This document shows positions 18,859 through 27,930 of a stretch of DNA of 64,000 nt, in pieces (positions within the stretch are counted from its first letter, which is position 1; every line of letters begins with the position of its first letter). Below the pieces are notes generated by a model. That model made no database searches. It saw nothing but the letters and a program-made list of their open reading frames with translations, and was not told the DNA's origin. Origin of the DNA: Saprospiraceae bacterium (GTDB lineage Bacteria; Bacteroidota; Bacteroidia; Chitinophagales; Saprospiraceae); the NCBI GenBank assembly GCA_013360405.1, contig JABWBR010000002.1, positions 62,001-126,000 of the forward strand, in the 5' to 3' direction. The position numbers were made by a program, and so were the translations under genes.

Positions 18859-21258
18859 ATGGCAAACGGCGATTGGAAAATAGCTACGGCATTGTTATTG
18901 GCGGCTTATGCGGCTCTCCTGATATTTTTTGTGGTAAGAGCGGCGCGGCGCACCAGGTCGCTAAGCGATTACGCACTGGGCAGCCAGGGCTTTTCGCCCG
19001 TGGTGGTGGGACTTTCACTGGCAGCAAGTGTCACGAGCGCGGCTACTTTTATTATCAATCCCGGGTTTGTGGCCATGTTTGGGTGGAGCGCTTTTATGGC
19101 CATGTCGTTGATTTTGCCCCTGGGACTAATCATTTCGCTGGTCATACTCACGCGAAGTTTCCGGCGTTACGGCGCTTCGGTAAAAGCCTTGTCACTCTCG
19201 CAGTGGATGGGAAAGCGCTACGACAGCCCCGCGCTGGCGCATTGGTTTGCGGTGTTGTCGCTGTTGCTACTCACGTTTATTGTGTTGATCTGCGTGGGGC
19301 TCACCAAAGTATTATCCAGTGCCCTGGGCGCCGATGAGTTGTGGGTGCTGATAGGTCTCGTGGCGGTCGTATTTGGGTATATGATGTTCGGCGGCGCCAA
19401 TTCGATGGTGTATACCAATGCCATCCAGGCGGGTTTGATGCTGGTGGTGGCGGCGATCATGCTCACTTCGGGCGCGGAATATTTCAAAGAAGGACTGGAC
19501 GGCTTTTTAGCCCGGCTCGCAGCTACCGACCCGATGCTCACCCAGGCTACTAACCCCAAAAGTCCATTGTTCAGAGATTGGTTTGAGGTAGGGTTTTGCA
19601 ATTTCATAGTGGGTGTGGCCATCGTATGTCAGCCGCATATCGTGACGCGCTCGCTGATGCTGCGCAACGAAAAAGACGTGAATAAATACCTGTTGGTGGG
19701 CATTGTAGCTCAAATCATATTTTTCGCCGTGCTGTTTACCGGGTTTTACGCCCGGCTCGAATTCCCCGATTTGACCGTCGGCGGCGCGGCACTGAGGATG
19801 GATGGCATCATTCCGGCGTATGTCGTTGAGGCTTTTCCTGTGTATATGGGCATGCTGGTGGTACTGGGTTTGCTTTCCGCCGGCCTATCAACGCTGGAGG
19901 GCTTGATTCAATCGCTGTCTATCACCTTTACAAATGACTTAGTAGTTCCCCTGTCAAAAATGCTGTCGGGCGGCGCCGACGTGGCGCCGTCCCGGCTGGC
20001 ATGGGTCAACAAAATCGTCATCATAGTAATGGCGGTAATAGCCGTGACGTGGAGTTACAACCAGTTGCTGCATCCCAACCTGAGCGTGGGCATCCTGGCG
20101 CAAAACGGCGTATACGCTTATTTTTCAGCAGCCTTTGTACCGGTCTTGTTTGGTATTTATGGCAAAAACGTGCCCAAAGCTGCGCCTATGGCGGCATCTG
20201 TGACAGCTATCGTGGTGCACTTCAGCGTGTATTATGGCTCGCTTACGCCGTATACCTCGGGCGAAGTGCGCAACCCCGCCGTAGCGGCGGCATTGGCCAT
20301 CTTGTCGGCAGTTGCCGTAGGGATTATTGTCGTATTTTTTAATAAAATAAAAACTCCTAAAGTCGCTGCATCAATGGCTTTATTGTTGTTATCTGCCGGC
20401 GCCGCCGCCCAAACCTCCGATCTTCGCTATGCCGAATTGCCCGATGGCAAAAAGGTGGCCTATCTTGACCGCGGTAAAGGAGATTACACGCTATTGTTCA
20501 TCCACGGGCTGGGTAGCAACCTCAAATCGTGGGACAAAAACATAGCCACCCTGAGCAATCATTACCGCTGCATAGCCATCGACCTGCCGGGCTACGGTTA
20601 TTCGACCGGCGGCGATTACGCCTATAACATGTCGTTTTTTGCCGATGCCGTAAGGGCTGTTATTAAAAAACTTAAACTTCGCAAGGTTGTGCTGGTGGGG
20701 CATTCCATGGGCGGACAAATCGCACTCACCGAAGTATTGCGCAATAGCAAGTATATCAAAAAACTGGTATTGCTGGCGCCGGCGGGCATAGAAACCTTTA
20801 CCGACAAGGAAAAAATGATGCTCAAAAACGTATACACGCCCGAAATACTCATGAACATCCCTGAGGCGCAGATCCGCAAGAACTTTGAAATAAACTTCGT
20901 CAAATTCCCCGCCGACGCCGAATTTATGATCGAAGACCGCCTGGCCATGCGCCAGACGGCCGCCTATGCCGACTATTGCCGCATGATACCCAAATGCGTG
21001 GCCGGTATGCTCGATGAACCCATCTTTGAACGGCTGGGACAGGTAAAACTCCCCACGCTGGTCATTTACGGCGAAAACGACCTGCTGATCCCCAACCGCA
21101 TTTTACACCCGGCGTTGACTACCAAACAAGTGGCCGAGATTGCCAGGGAGCGCATTCCCAGCAGCAAATTGGAACTGGCGCCGGCTAGCGGCCACTTCGT
21201 ACAGTGGGAAGGAGAGGCCTTTGTAAACGAGGCGATTATTCGTTTTTTGGGTAAATAA
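18859..21258 (+). CDS. Sodium:solute symporter fused to an alpha/beta hydrolase
   Basis: 799 residues in one uninterrupted frame. Residues 1-495 are a sodium:solute symporter with about 13 hydrophobic segments (LSDYALGSQGFSPVVVGLSL, AAFVPVLFGIYGKNV). At residues 490-515 the sequence KIKTPKVAASMALLLLSAG then AAAQ looks like a signal peptide or an extra membrane span. The last 285 residues are an alpha/beta hydrolase: FIHGLGSN oxyanion region, GHSMGG with the nucleophile Ser, YGENDLLIP with the Asp, and ASGHFVQWEG with the His. The extra span should place the hydrolase in the periplasm beside the transporter mouth, so that a released product could be taken up. Substrate unknown. The next gene is a TonB-dependent receptor on the same strand. 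Confidence 0.85.
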   Translation: MANGDWKIATALLLAAYAALLIFFVVRAARRTRSLSDYALGSQGFSPVVVGLSLAASVTSAATFIINPGFVAMFGWSAFMAMSLILPLGLIISLVILTRSFRRYGASVKALSLSQWMGKRYDSPALAHWFAVLSLLLLTFIVLICVGLTKVLSSALGADELWVLIGLVAVVFGYMMFGGANSMVYTNAIQAGLMLVVAAIMLTSGAEYFKEGLDGFLARLAATDPMLTQATNPKSPLFRDWFEVGFCNFIVGVAIVCQPHIVTRSLMLRNEKDVNKYLLVGIVAQIIFFAVLFTGFYARLEFPDLTVGGAALRMDGIIPAYVVEAFPVYMGMLVVLGLLSAGLSTLEGLIQSLSITFTNDLVVPLSKMLSGGADVAPSRLAWVNKIVIIVMAVIAVTWSYNQLLHPNLSVGILAQNGVYAYFSAAFVPVLFGIYGKNVPKAAPMAASVTAIVVHFSVYYGSLTPYTSGEVRNPAVAAALAILSAVAVGIIVVFFNKIKTPKVAASMALLLLSAGAAAQTSDLRYAELPDGKKVAYLDRGKGDYTLLFIHGLGSNLKSWDKNIATLSNHYRCIAIDLPGYGYSTGGDYAYNMSFFADAVRAVIKKLKLRKVVLVGHSMGGQIALTEVLRNSKYIKKLVLLAPAGIETFTDKEKMMLKNVYTPEILMNIPEAQIRKNFEINFVKFPADAEFMIEDRLAMRQTAAYADYCRMIPKCVAGMLDEPIFERLGQVKLPTLVIYGENDLLIPNRILHPALTTKQVAEIARERIPSSKLELAPASGHFVQWEGEAFVNEAIIRFLGK

Positions 21259-21542
21259 AGACTTCCCTTGCGGAATAGTCCACCCACAAATACACTACAT
21301 TTAACCAATTGAATTTCAATATTTTAAAAACAACCAACAAAACAATAACCCCATTAAGTCAGGGCAATAAAAAAAGAAAAGCGATTTCAGTATTTTTCAC
21401 AAGTAATCTACTTTCACATCGAAATATTGGTTGGCGATTTTTAAATATCGGTTTTGAAATATTTTGAATACCTGCGACTAAGCGGGTCGGGATTGCCATG
21501 CCAATCGACAAGATGTTTAATTACTAATTACATGGGACTCTT

Positions 21543-24137
21543 ATGAAAAAGACATTTACACTCATCTGTTTACTGTGCAGCCTGTATGCGGTTGCACAGC
21601 GCGGCTCCATCGCGGGTAAAGTAAGCGATCAGGGCAGCGGTGAAGCGTTGACAGGCGCTTCGGTGGTGGTAGAAGGCACCAACAACGGGGCTTTTACCGA
21701 TGCCGACGGGGCTTACGAGCTTTCTTTAGCTCCCGGCAATTACGTGTTGCTGATCTCTTATGTGGGTTACGAAACACAATCAGTAACCGCCAGCGTAGAA
21801 GGCGGCAAAACGACAACTGTCGACGTGCAGTTGCCTACCACGGGCATTCAGGGCAGCGAAGTAGTCGTTTCGGCTTCGCGCCGCGCCGAAAAGCGCACCA
21901 ATGCGCCGGCCACCATCTCCGTAATCGGCTCGAAGGCCATTGCTGAATTGCCGTCGTTTAACGTAGCCGAACTTTTGGGTCGCCAAAAAGGCGTCGACTA
22001 CGTGCGCTCGGGCGTGCTGGGTATCGGGATAAACGCCAGGGGCTTCAACAGCGCCTTCAACCCGAAAAACCTGCAGATCAACGACAACCGCCTGTCTTCG
22101 CTCATTGCTACGGGTTTGCCCCTGGGCGCCCTCAGCACCACCGTTAAAGAAGACGTAGAACGCATCGAGGTCATCCTCGGCCCCTCGTCGGCGCTTTACG
22201 GCCCCAACGCCCACAACGGCCTGATCAACACGATCACCAAAGACCCGCGCACTTCGCAGGGTACCACGGTGGCATTGGGTATGGGCAACCAGGGTGTATT
22301 CACCGGCCGCTTGCGCCACGCCATGAAGCTGAGCGACAAATTTGCCTTCAAAATCAGCGGCGAATACACCCAGGGTGAAGAATTCGATTTCATCGACACG
22401 GTGTACATTCTTTCGGCCGCAGCTCCCGGCGGCGCCATTGCCCTGCCGGAATACCTCATCGACCGCGAATTCAACTCGCTGCGCGGCGAAGCGCAGGCTT
22501 ATTATAGTGTGAATAGTACGTCTGATATTATTGTCGGCTATGGCGCCAGCAATAGCAACAACATCGGCAACACCAATGCGGGCCGCAACCAGATCCGCGA
22601 CTGGCGCGTATCCTGGCTGCAGGCCCGTTATGTGTCGCCGCGCCTTTTTGTGAACGTGTACAACTCCTGGAGTTCTACCGACAGCACCATCGCCATGAAC
22701 CAGCGCACGGTGAACCACTTCACGTATACCGCCGCCGGTTTTCCGGAAAGCGTAGCGCGCCCCAATTCGATCACCACGCAGTGGTTCCGCCTTTCGGACA
22801 CCACCGGACTGGCTCTGCCGCGCGGCGCCATTTTCCAGGATTATTCGCAGCGCCTCAATGCAGAAGTGCAATACAACTACCAGTTGCCGAAAATTTTCGA
22901 CTTTATCATAGGTGTGCAATACCAGCGCGACAAGGCCGATAGCAAGCAGACCTACCTGCTCGACAAAGAAGGCCCCATCGAAATCGGCCAGTTGGGCGGT
23001 TACCTGCAACTCGAACGCAAATTCGGCCGCCTGCGCGCCGTGCTGGCCGCCCGCGCCGACAACCACGACCTGTACGGATTTAACTTTATTCCCAAAGCTG
23101 CGCTTGTATACGCGCTTGACAACAGCGCGCTGCGCCTTACCTACGGCGAAGGCATCGCCGCACCCACCATCCTCAACCTGTCGGCCAACATCTTCGGCGG
23201 CTTGTTACTCGGCAACGGCGAAGGCTTTACCGTTAAAGAAGTCGACGTAAGCACCCAGCAGGTAGTAGGTACCTTTGAAGTAGAAAAACTACAGGTAGAA
23301 AAGATCAGAACCATCGAACTGGGCTACAAAGCGCAGATCGGCAAACGCGTATACCTCGATGCCAACGCCTACTACAACCAGTCGGAGAACTTCCTGAGCC
23401 CCTCGATCAACGTGGCCACCGACCGCGACCTATACGACCACGACAACAACCCCGCAACGGCGATGATCCCGCGTATCCGCGGTTATGCCACCCATCGCGG
23501 CGACCAGCCCATCTCTGAGATTGCAGCAACGACTGCGCTGCCAGACGGGAGTACCGGCGCCGACTTGGTGCTGACCTACCTCAACTTCGGCCAGGTGAAC
23601 ACCTACGGCTTCGACATGGGTCTCAACGTAAGCCTGATGGAAGGACTCACCAGTACGCTCAACTACTCGTGGTTTGGCTACGACCTGAACACCGACGACC
23701 TGAAAAACGATGGCAACCGCAACGGCAAAGTTGACGAAAACGACTTGCCCATCAACACCCCCGACCACAAAGTAGGCCTGGGACTCAGCTACTCGCACAA
23801 GGGTTTCTTTGCCACCGCCTGGGGCCGTTGGGTATCGGAATACGACTTCTTCTCGGGTATCAACGTAGCGGCAAAAACCAACCCCGAACTGATTTATTCG
23901 GGTAGCCCCGTGGTAGAAAACCAGCGCGTAGGCCGCTCGTTCAACAACGGTCCGCTGGGCGGCTTCTTCAACGTGGACCTCGGCGTAGGTTATACGTTCA
24001 AAGAGCGCTACACCCTCTCGGCACAAGTAGTCAACGTGTTTGACGCCGAAGTCCGCGAATTTGTGGCCTCCCCCGCTATCGGCCGCCTCTATTCGCTGGA
24101 ATTGAAGGTGAATCTGCCGGCGATTGGGAAGAAATAG
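21543..24137 (+). CDS. TonB-dependent outer-membrane receptor
   Basis: 864 residues. A signal peptide ending AVAQ is followed by a CarboxypepD-regulatory-like domain (RGSIAGKVSDQGSGEALTGA ... ISYVGYETQ, about residues 20-100), a plug domain (residues 105-235; PATISVIGSKAIAEL, VEDVERIEVILGPSSALYG-like text, NGLINTITK) and a beta-barrel to the end, closing with a strand of aromatic and charged alternation (RLYSLELKVNLPAIGKK). Such receptors import siderophores, cofactors or oligomers using TonB energy. No SusD-like partner follows, so a SusCD glycan system is not indicated. It may work with the symporter-hydrolase fusion upstream (285 nt away). Confidence 0.93.
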   Translation: MKKTFTLICLLCSLYAVAQRGSIAGKVSDQGSGEALTGASVVVEGTNNGAFTDADGAYELSLAPGNYVLLISYVGYETQSVTASVEGGKTTTVDVQLPTTGIQGSEVVVSASRRAEKRTNAPATISVIGSKAIAELPSFNVAELLGRQKGVDYVRSGVLGIGINARGFNSAFNPKNLQINDNRLSSLIATGLPLGALSTTVKEDVERIEVILGPSSALYGPNAHNGLINTITKDPRTSQGTTVALGMGNQGVFTGRLRHAMKLSDKFAFKISGEYTQGEEFDFIDTVYILSAAAPGGAIALPEYLIDREFNSLRGEAQAYYSVNSTSDIIVGYGASNSNNIGNTNAGRNQIRDWRVSWLQARYVSPRLFVNVYNSWSSTDSTIAMNQRTVNHFTYTAAGFPESVARPNSITTQWFRLSDTTGLALPRGAIFQDYSQRLNAEVQYNYQLPKIFDFIIGVQYQRDKADSKQTYLLDKEGPIEIGQLGGYLQLERKFGRLRAVLAARADNHDLYGFNFIPKAALVYALDNSALRLTYGEGIAAPTILNLSANIFGGLLLGNGEGFTVKEVDVSTQQVVGTFEVEKLQVEKIRTIELGYKAQIGKRVYLDANAYYNQSENFLSPSINVATDRDLYDHDNNPATAMIPRIRGYATHRGDQPISEIAATTALPDGSTGADLVLTYLNFGQVNTYGFDMGLNVSLMEGLTSTLNYSWFGYDLNTDDLKNDGNRNGKVDENDLPINTPDHKVGLGLSYSHKGFFATAWGRWVSEYDFFSGINVAAKTNPELIYSGSPVVENQRVGRSFNNGPLGGFFNVDLGVGYTFKERYTLSAQVVNVFDAEVREFVASPAIGRLYSLELKVNLPAIGKK

Positions 24138-24140
24138 GTT

Positions 24141-24200
24141 TTAGCAGTCAGCAGTTAGGGATTAGTAGCTAAGTGCTAATCCCTAACTGCTAACTGCTAA
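24141..24200 (+). repeat. 25-bp stem built from TTAGCAGT words, TonB receptor 3' end
   Basis: The left arm 24141-24165 and right arm 24176-24200 are complementary at 24 of 25 positions, with a 10-nt loop; both arms repeat the word (T)TAGCAGTCAG/GCAGTTAGG. The array begins 4 nt after the receptor stop codon. A further related copy (TAGCTGACCGCTAAC) follows. No T-run follows directly. Confidence 0.9.
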
Positions 24201-24224
24201 TAGCTGACCGCTAACAAAAAAATC

Positions 24225-25217
24225 ATGCGCAATGCAACCATCCTCTCCTGCGGCGCTTACGCCCCGGAGCGAATTGTCCCAAACAGTTATTTCGACACAC
24301 TACTACAAGAAGACGTAGACACCTGGTTGCGGACAAACGTACAGATTTACGAGCGGCACTGGTGCGCGCCCGACGAAAGCGCTGCCGACCTTGCCGAACA
24401 GGCTGCCCGGCAGGCCCTGGAGCGGGCCGGGCTTAGCGCCGCCGATCTCGACCTGATAATCCTGGCTACCGATACGCCGGAGTATATCTCGCCCTCTACC
24501 GCCGCGGTAGTACAACACCGCCTGGGCGCGCACAAAGCCGGCACCTTCGACCTCAACTCGGCTTGCGCGGGTTTCGTCACCGCCCTCGATGTAGGCGCCA
24601 AATACATCCGCTCCGACGAGCGCTACCGCCACATACTTGTGATCGGCGCGTATGCCATGAGCAAGTTCCTGAACATGGAAGACAAAAAAACCGTGACCCT
24701 TTTTGCCGACGGCGCCGGGGCGGTGGTGTTGAAGGCATCGGAAGTGGAGGAAGGCGAGGGTTTCCTGGCGAGCGAACTGCGCACCTTCGGCGAATACCAC
24801 GACTGGATGGGCATCTACGCCGGCGCCACCCACGAACCTACTACTGCCGACACGCTCGACAACCGCAGCCACTTGCTGCAATTTGTGCGCAAATTCCCCA
24901 AAGAACTCAATCCCGACGTGTGGACCGACATGACCCTGCAAATCTGCGGGCGCATCGGCATCCAACCCGGCGATATCGATCATTTTTTTATTACCCAAAT
25001 CAATATCAACAGCATTTGGGAAACCCTGGACCGGCTCGGCGTGCCGCGCAAAAAGGCCACCACGATCATGCACCACTACGGCTATACCGGCAGCGCCTGC
25101 ATCCCCATGGCCTTCAACGAAGCCTGGGAACGCGGCTTGGTAAAACCCGGCCAATTGTGTATGTTTATCGGTTCGGGCGGCGGACTGGCGTTTGCGGCAG
25201 CCGCGTTTCGCACCTAA
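24225..25217 (+). CDS. KAS III-like (FabH family) condensing enzyme with altered catalytic residues
   Basis: 330 residues, typical KAS III length. The nucleophile Cys is present in DLNSACAGFVTALDVG. The usual HQAN segment is replaced by FITQININSIWETLD, so the catalytic His appears to be Thr (or Gln, depending on alignment). The usual GNTSAAS segment reads YGYTGSACIPMAF, with Tyr where the catalytic Asn is expected. The fold is kept (ILATDTPEYISPSTAAVVQH, DGAGAVVLKAS). Without His and Asn, decarboxylative condensation is doubtful; an acyltransferase or another Claisen-type activity is possible. It is followed by an acyl-CoA ligase gene in the same direction, separated only by a repeat array. 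Alignment by eye. Confidence 0.82.
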   Translation: MRNATILSCGAYAPERIVPNSYFDTLLQEDVDTWLRTNVQIYERHWCAPDESAADLAEQAARQALERAGLSAADLDLIILATDTPEYISPSTAAVVQHRLGAHKAGTFDLNSACAGFVTALDVGAKYIRSDERYRHILVIGAYAMSKFLNMEDKKTVTLFADGAGAVVLKASEVEEGEGFLASELRTFGEYHDWMGIYAGATHEPTTADTLDNRSHLLQFVRKFPKELNPDVWTDMTLQICGRIGIQPGDIDHFFITQININSIWETLDRLGVPRKKATTIMHHYGYTGSACIPMAFNEAWERGLVKPGQLCMFIGSGGGLAFAAAAFRT

Positions 25218-25218
25218 A

Positions 25219-25291
25219 GGAGTGTGGGAGTGTGGGAGTGTGAGAAAAATCCAATGCTCCCTCCCTCCCACACTCCCACTCTCCCACCCTC
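25219..25291 (+). repeat. GGAGTGTG / CACTCCC inverted word array
   Basis: Three copies of GGGAGTGT (25219-25244) face copies of the complement CTCCCACACTCCC (25257-25291); at least 13 bp pair perfectly. The array starts right after the TAA of the KAS III-like gene and ends 24 nt before the ATG of the acyl-CoA ligase. Confidence 0.88.
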
Positions 25292-25314
25292 ATATCCCCT
25301 GCAACTTCACAGCT

Positions 25315-26826
25315 ATGGCCTTACACCAACAAGACTGGGCCTCCAAATGGGCCTTGTATTCTCCCGATAAAATTGCCGTCAAAGAATACGAGACGGGGCG
25401 GACGGCGACCTACGAGCGCCTCAACCGGTTGGGCAATCGCCTGGCGAATTATTTTGCACACACCTACGACATACACAAAGGCGACCGGGTGGCCGTGCTG
25501 GCCGAAAACTGCCTCGAATATATCTATCTTTTTGTTGCCGCCCAGAAAGCGGGGTTCATCCTCACCCCCCTCAACTACCGGCTGGCCCCTGCCGAACTCG
25601 ACTACCTGCTCACCAATGCCGAACCGGCGTTGGTGATCGTCGAAGACAAATTCAGCGAGTTGGTCAGCGACTCGCCGGCCTACAAGGCCATGTCGCATTG
25701 CTGCACCCTCGAAGCTCTGGCGGCCCTGTGTGCCATCCCGGCAGAAAAATCGCTGGACGCTCCCTTCCCGCTCACCAAACTGGAAGCCGACGACCCCATC
25801 TTCATCCTCTACACCTCGGGCACCACGGGTTTCCCCAAAGGCGCCTTGTACACCCATGGCATGTTGTTTTGGAACAGCATCAACACCGCCATGTCGCTCA
25901 TCATCAACGAAAGCAGCCGCACCGTCAACGTCATGCCGCCCTTCCACACCGGCGGTTGGAACGTGCTCACCACGCCCTTTTTACACCACGGCGCTTATAG
26001 CTGTCTGATAAAAAAATTCGACCCGGGCATTGTCATCGAGTTGCTCGAACAGGAAGCCTGCACACTTTTCATGGGCGTACCTACCATGCTCAAAATGCTG
26101 GCCGACCACCCCGGCTTCGAGCAGGCTGATTTGTCCAGTCTGCTGTACCTGATCGTGGGCGGCGAGCCCATGCCCGTGCCGCTCATCGAAAAATGGCACG
26201 CCAAAGGCGTATACGTGCGGCAGGGCTACGGCATGACCGAAGTGGGCCCCAACCTCACCAGCTTGCACCAGCGCGACGCCGTGCGCCGCAAAGGAAGCAT
26301 CGGCCGCCCCAACTTTTACGTAGAAACCCGCATCGTCGACGAAACCGGCAATGATACCGCTCCCGGCCACCCCGGCGAATTACTGCTGCGCGGCCCGATG
26401 GTGACGCCCGGCTACTGGCGCAACCCCGAAGCCACCCGCGCCGCCTTCCGCGGCGACTGGTTTTGTACCGGCGATATGGTGATACAAGACGAAGAAAACT
26501 ACCTGTTTGTGGTAGATCGCGTAAAAAACATGTTCATCTCCGGCGGTGAAAACGTGTATCCCGCAGAAGTAGAGCGGGTATTGGTGCAACACCCCGCCAT
26601 CTCCGAAGCCGCCGTCATCGGCGTGCCCGATGCAAAATGGGGCGAAGCCGGCAAAGCTTTCCTGGTGCTCAACCCCGGCGCCGCTTGTTCGGAAGAAGAC
26701 ATCCGCCGGTATTGCACCCGGCAATTGGCCAAATACAAGATTCCCAAGGTATTTGTATTTATCGATGCTTTGCCCAAATCGGATACGGGGAAGATTAATA
26801 GGCGGCAGTTAGGGCTTAGCAGTTAG
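25315..26826 (+). CDS. Acyl-CoA ligase (AMP-binding, FadD-like)
   Basis: 503 residues from the ATG at 25315; the frame open upstream translates the repeat array and the end of the preceding gene and is rejected. Adenylate-forming motifs are complete: P-loop YTSGTTGFPKGA (near residue 167), YGMTEVGPN, WFCTGDM, DRVKNMFISGGENVYPAEVE, and the A10 Lys in SDTGKINRR. It would activate a carboxylic acid to its CoA thioester with ATP. The chain length or ring preference is not evident. The last residues QLGLSS and the stop codon are read from the tandem word TTAGGGCTTAGCAG, so the tail has been set by the repeat. Confidence 0.92.
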   Translation: MALHQQDWASKWALYSPDKIAVKEYETGRTATYERLNRLGNRLANYFAHTYDIHKGDRVAVLAENCLEYIYLFVAAQKAGFILTPLNYRLAPAELDYLLTNAEPALVIVEDKFSELVSDSPAYKAMSHCCTLEALAALCAIPAEKSLDAPFPLTKLEADDPIFILYTSGTTGFPKGALYTHGMLFWNSINTAMSLIINESSRTVNVMPPFHTGGWNVLTTPFLHHGAYSCLIKKFDPGIVIELLEQEACTLFMGVPTMLKMLADHPGFEQADLSSLLYLIVGGEPMPVPLIEKWHAKGVYVRQGYGMTEVGPNLTSLHQRDAVRRKGSIGRPNFYVETRIVDETGNDTAPGHPGELLLRGPMVTPGYWRNPEATRAAFRGDWFCTGDMVIQDEENYLFVVDRVKNMFISGGENVYPAEVERVLVQHPAISEAAVIGVPDAKWGEAGKAFLVLNPGAACSEEDIRRYCTRQLAKYKIPKVFVFIDALPKSDTGKINRRQLGLSS

Positions 26827-26848
26827 GGCTTAGCGGTCGGCGGTCGGG
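26808..26848 (+). repeat. GCAGTTAGGGCTTA direct repeat at the acyl-CoA ligase 3' end
   Basis: Two copies of GCAGTTAGGGCTTA in tandem, then GGTCGGC twice. The word is a relative of the one at 24141-24200 downstream of the TonB receptor. About 25 nt further a perfect ATTCCC-GAAA-GGGAAT hairpin with a GNRA-type loop lies at 26864-26879 (approximate). The stretch 26849-27094 otherwise shows no gene. Confidence 0.75.
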
Positions 26849-27094
26849 GGTTGTTTTTTTTTGTCATTCCCGAAAGGGAATCTGCACACGGCACGCTCAA
26901 AAAGCCCTTGATTTTCCGGCAGCTAAAGACAGCCGGTACGGTGCGCGTTACTCTCAAGCCACCCCATGGCCGTCACGCAACTTGACTTTTTCAGCGGAAA
27001 ACGCGATATTCGCAGTAGTAGTCAATTGCATTAGAACTGTTCTACTAACAGAACTTTCAAAGGATATTGATTATTAAATTCAAAAAAATAAATA

Positions 27095-27331
27095 ATGGAG
27101 CTTAGATTAAACATTGGATATCAAGAACTTATTGAGCTAATAAAACAACTTCCCGTTAGCCAAATCAAAAAGCTAAAGGCAGACCTTGCATTGATGGGGA
27201 CCGAAAAGGACCCCGAAAAAGAGATAAGCGAATTTCAACAATTCCTACTGCATGGGCCTGTAATGGAGGATGACCAATATCAAGACTATCTCGCCAATAG
27301 AAAATACTTCAATACATGGCGAACGAACTAA
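27095..27331 (+). CDS. Small antitoxin-like protein upstream of a PIN toxin
   Basis: 78 residues. The first half is a helical segment (YQELIELIKQLPVSQIKKLK) and the second half is acidic with an aromatic tail (EDDQYQDYLANRKYFNTW), the layout of many Bacteroidota VapB-like or DUF2281-like antitoxins in which the C-terminal arm inserts into the PIN-domain toxin. It overlaps the toxin frame by 16 nt, typical for such pairs. No DNA-binding fold can be recognised with certainty. Assigned mainly from context. Confidence 0.65.
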   Translation: MELRLNIGYQELIELIKQLPVSQIKKLKADLALMGTEKDPEKEISEFQQFLLHGPVMEDDQYQDYLANRKYFNTWRTN

Positions 27332-27714
27332 TTTGCCTGGACTCATCAATCCTAATCGATTATTTCAGAAAAACTTAAAAGGAAAATTCATTTTTTTTTG
27401 AATTGTCAAACCAATATTCCTCTTTTGCGGTATCAATAATAACCGAGTTCGAAATACTTTGCGGTAGTAATCAGAATCAAAAGGAATTTTGGACTGAATT
27501 TTTTAGAAACATCCTTGTCATACCATTCGATAATAAATCAAATGAAGAAGCCATTCAAATATTCCAAGAGCTAAAGCGCAATGGCAAAATGATCGATATT
27601 CCAGACTTGTTTATCGGCGCCACCGCCAAAGCCTACAACCTGAAATTAGCGACCCTAAATGAAAAGGATTTTTCGCGAATTTCAGGCTTGGAATTGCTTG
27701 CCAAAAAAAGATAA
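27316..27714 (+). pseudogene. VapC-like PIN-domain toxin with an early in-frame stop
   Basis: From the ATG at 27316 the frame reads MANELICLDSSILIDYFRKT, the classic first strand of a PIN domain with its first catalytic Asp, then meets TAA at 27376-27378. It then continues in the same frame (SSFAVSIITEFEILCGS with the Glu, IPDLFIGATAKAYNLKLATL with the later Asp, NEKDFSRI) to a stop at 27712-27714. So the ribonuclease is complete apart from one nonsense codon at position 21. A downstream TTG (27403) could restart, but would lack the first Asp. The antitoxin upstream is intact. Inactivation of the toxin is the simplest reading; a read error must be excluded. Confidence 0.8.
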
Positions 27715-27930
27715 TAGAAGTTATTATAGTAGTTTGGGTAGCACAAAGTAACGAAGGCCATCACCTCCATAGGCGCTCCCTTGCCGTCACCTCCCAGGTC
27801 AGTTCCCAGCCGTCACCAACCCCAGTCAGCCCGCAGCGCAGCACTTTGGTATAGCAACCACTAGCTTCTATCGATAATTCTTTCCTGGCTGTAAAAAAAC
27901 AGGTAATATGGAATAACAAAACAATTGGCC

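Noticed and set aside
18859-21258. The symporter-hydrolase fusion as an assembly or frameshift artefact
   Set aside because: The joint contains no homopolymer or stop, and the hydrolase alone would begin with a poor signal lacking positive charges, so a true fusion is more likely.
21780-23066. Long minus-strand frame inside the TonB receptor gene
   Set aside because: It is a GC-driven antisense shadow; its composition (Val/Gly/Ala/His-rich) lacks domains, and the plus strand encodes a full receptor.
12746-26826. An alkylquinolone-like pathway (kynureninase giving anthranilate, acyl-CoA ligase, KAS III)
   Set aside because: The genes are over 10 kb apart with transport and receptor genes between, the ligase shows no anthranilate-specific sign, and the KAS III-like enzyme lacks usual catalytic residues. 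Only a chance combination can be claimed.
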